A stretch of DNA of 64,000 nt from CAMQRS01 sp964370645 (GTDB taxonomy: Bacteria > Bacillota_I > Bacilli_A > Erysipelotrichales > Erysipelotrichaceae): contig CAYJJS010000004.1 in assembly GCA_964370645.1 (NCBI GenBank), forward strand, positions 1 through 64,000, in the 5' to 3' direction. Below, piece by piece: positions 63,316 to 64,000 of the stretch. Numbering within the stretch: position 1 is the first letter of the stretch; every line of letters starts with the position of its first letter. The notes under the pieces are model-generated. The model saw only the letters and a program-made list of their open reading frames with translations, had not been told where the DNA came from and did no database searches. The position numbers and the translations under genes are program-made.

Positions 63316-64000
63316 TTACGGATTTCCAATTTTCCACAGAATTCTTGTTGAACCATCATTCACCCAACCTGTATGTGATGATAATTTGTAATAATTACTT
63401 GTATGTTGAGCAATGTATTTAGTATATGAAGATGGTCCATTATTAGCGATATAGCCTATGTGATCTAAATGTCCATCCCCTCCGAAATCCGCAGCAATAA
63501 AATCTCCTTTATTTAGATGTCCTACAAAACTACTCCAATATCGTGTTTGATTCTTTTTCCCCCATTTAGCACCAAACATATGAGCATTAATCCATGGTCC
63601 ATTATATGGCCTCCAATTCGCAACTGTAATCATTCCCCCAGCTCTCGCAATTTGTGAAGCAAAATTCGCACAATCTCCGCCTTGAGTATAATAATTGTAT
63701 GCAGGATTCGGATTATTTGCATATCTAATTGCATAAGTGCTTGCTGCACTCACATTTGGCATTTGTGATAATCGTGTCCCTGTTGGAGCTTTCATTAAAC
63801 CCTCTTGTGAGTTTTCTTGTTCTAAAGATATCAATCGCTCATTATAATCTGGAGAGATACTATCTATTTCGTATAATAAGTCAGCCTTATTCACTTTATA
63901 CTCGTTACCCAATTGTTCTTTTAATAACAATAGTTCATCATTATATTCATTATTTTCATAAATATCAAAAAATGATAGAACTTCTACTTGATCTTCTGAA
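63316..64000 (-). CDS. Amidase-domain (Amidase_6-like) protein, 5' end outside window
   Basis: The frame is open to the right edge (about 228 residues seen), so the true start is to the right. The C-terminal part has GGDCANFASQIARAGG (catalytic Cys), GGDGHLDHIGYI (catalytic His) and the usual final WVNDGSTRILWKI, all typical of the putative cell-wall amidase domain of PF12671 type. The upstream part holds LSFFDIYE, also found in the gene at 62.9 kb. It is probably exported; the signal peptide would lie outside the window. Confidence 0.8.
   Translation of the reverse strand, partial: SEDQVEVLSFFDIYENNEYNDELLLLKEQLGNEYKVNKADLLYEIDSISPDYNERLISLEQENSQEGLMKAPTGTRLSQMPNVSAASTYAIRYANNPNPAYNYYTQGGDCANFASQIARAGGMITVANWRPYNGPWINAHMFGAKWGKKNQTRYWSSFVGHLNKGDFIAADFGGDGHLDHIGYIANNGPSSYTKYIAQHTSNYYKLSSHTGWVNDGSTRILWKIGNP

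Larger units (their letters stand above)
60211..64000. mobile_element. Probable integrated element, left end (runs past right edge)
   Basis: The left boundary is placed between the recombinase stop (60229) and the first conserved codon of the truncated PG-binding gene (about 60206). The contents are a large serine recombinase, a small gene just upstream of it, and unknown membrane or secreted genes. The right boundary and the matching 5' gene half are not in the window, so size and att sites are unknown. Confidence 0.6.

Noticed and set aside
1..64000. tRNA or rRNA genes and CRISPR arrays
   Set aside because: No cloverleaf, rRNA core or regularly spaced repeat array was seen by eye; a scan with tRNAscan-SE or similar could still find one.

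Overview
This 64 kb window is AT-rich and densely coded, with most genes on the minus strand. It reads as chromosome from a low-GC, Gram-positive, spore-forming Firmicute. The gene order around priA-rsmB-rlmN-prpC-prkC-rsgA-rpe-thiN-rpmB, ftsA-ftsZ, a ykoFEDC thiamine operon, and the sporulation genes (SpoIVB, a CotF-like pair) support this. The overall style fits the Erysipelotrichales/Clostridia range, but I cannot name a species from sequence alone.

Layout: 1-962 is the 3'-incomplete spoIVB gene. 1-4.8 kb holds a Na+/Ca2+-type exchanger behind a probable yybP-ykoY (Mn2+) riboswitch, then pyruvate phosphate dikinase with a perfect cre box. 5-11.4 kb holds an amidohydrolase and a complete sucrose PTS regulon (scrA-scrB-scrK plus the LacI-type scrR) with two operators around the promoter. 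11.5-18 kb is a long housekeeping run: DUF402, femX-like, tsaE, tsaB, rimI, tsaD, rex, asnS and a copper-chaperone-like protein. 18-22.6 kb holds small coat-like proteins, redox proteins (including fRMsr), an acyltransferase and a uracil permease. 22.7-34.6 kb holds ftsZ/ftsA and the conserved rpmB-to-priA cluster with the PrkC/PrpC kinase-phosphatase pair. 34.7-45 kb is mixed: glycosyltransferase, serine hydrolase, ABC-F, HAD phosphatase, a LexA/CI-like repressor divergent from a Y-family polymerase, and a MarR-MATE-GNAT operon. 45-50.1 kb holds phosphohexomutase and the TPP-riboswitch-controlled ykoFEDC ECF transporter. 50.2-56.4 kb holds two aldo-keto reductase/ferredoxin paralogues around a MarR-UvrA2 cassette.

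57.9-64 kb is an accessory region. It has a HipA-like pseudogene, then a spore-type peptidoglycan-binding gene cut off at its 5' side exactly where a large serine recombinase gene ends. The recombinase is followed by small unknown genes and an amidase-domain protein that runs off the right edge. I read this as the left end of an integrated element that splits the peptidoglycan-binding gene, an arrangement like the skin element in sigK. The other end lies outside the window.

The two strongest observations are this recombinase-split gene, and a 47-bp direct repeat (46/47 identical) that tightly brackets the MarR-UvrA2 cassette inside what looks like a duplicated shared terminator.
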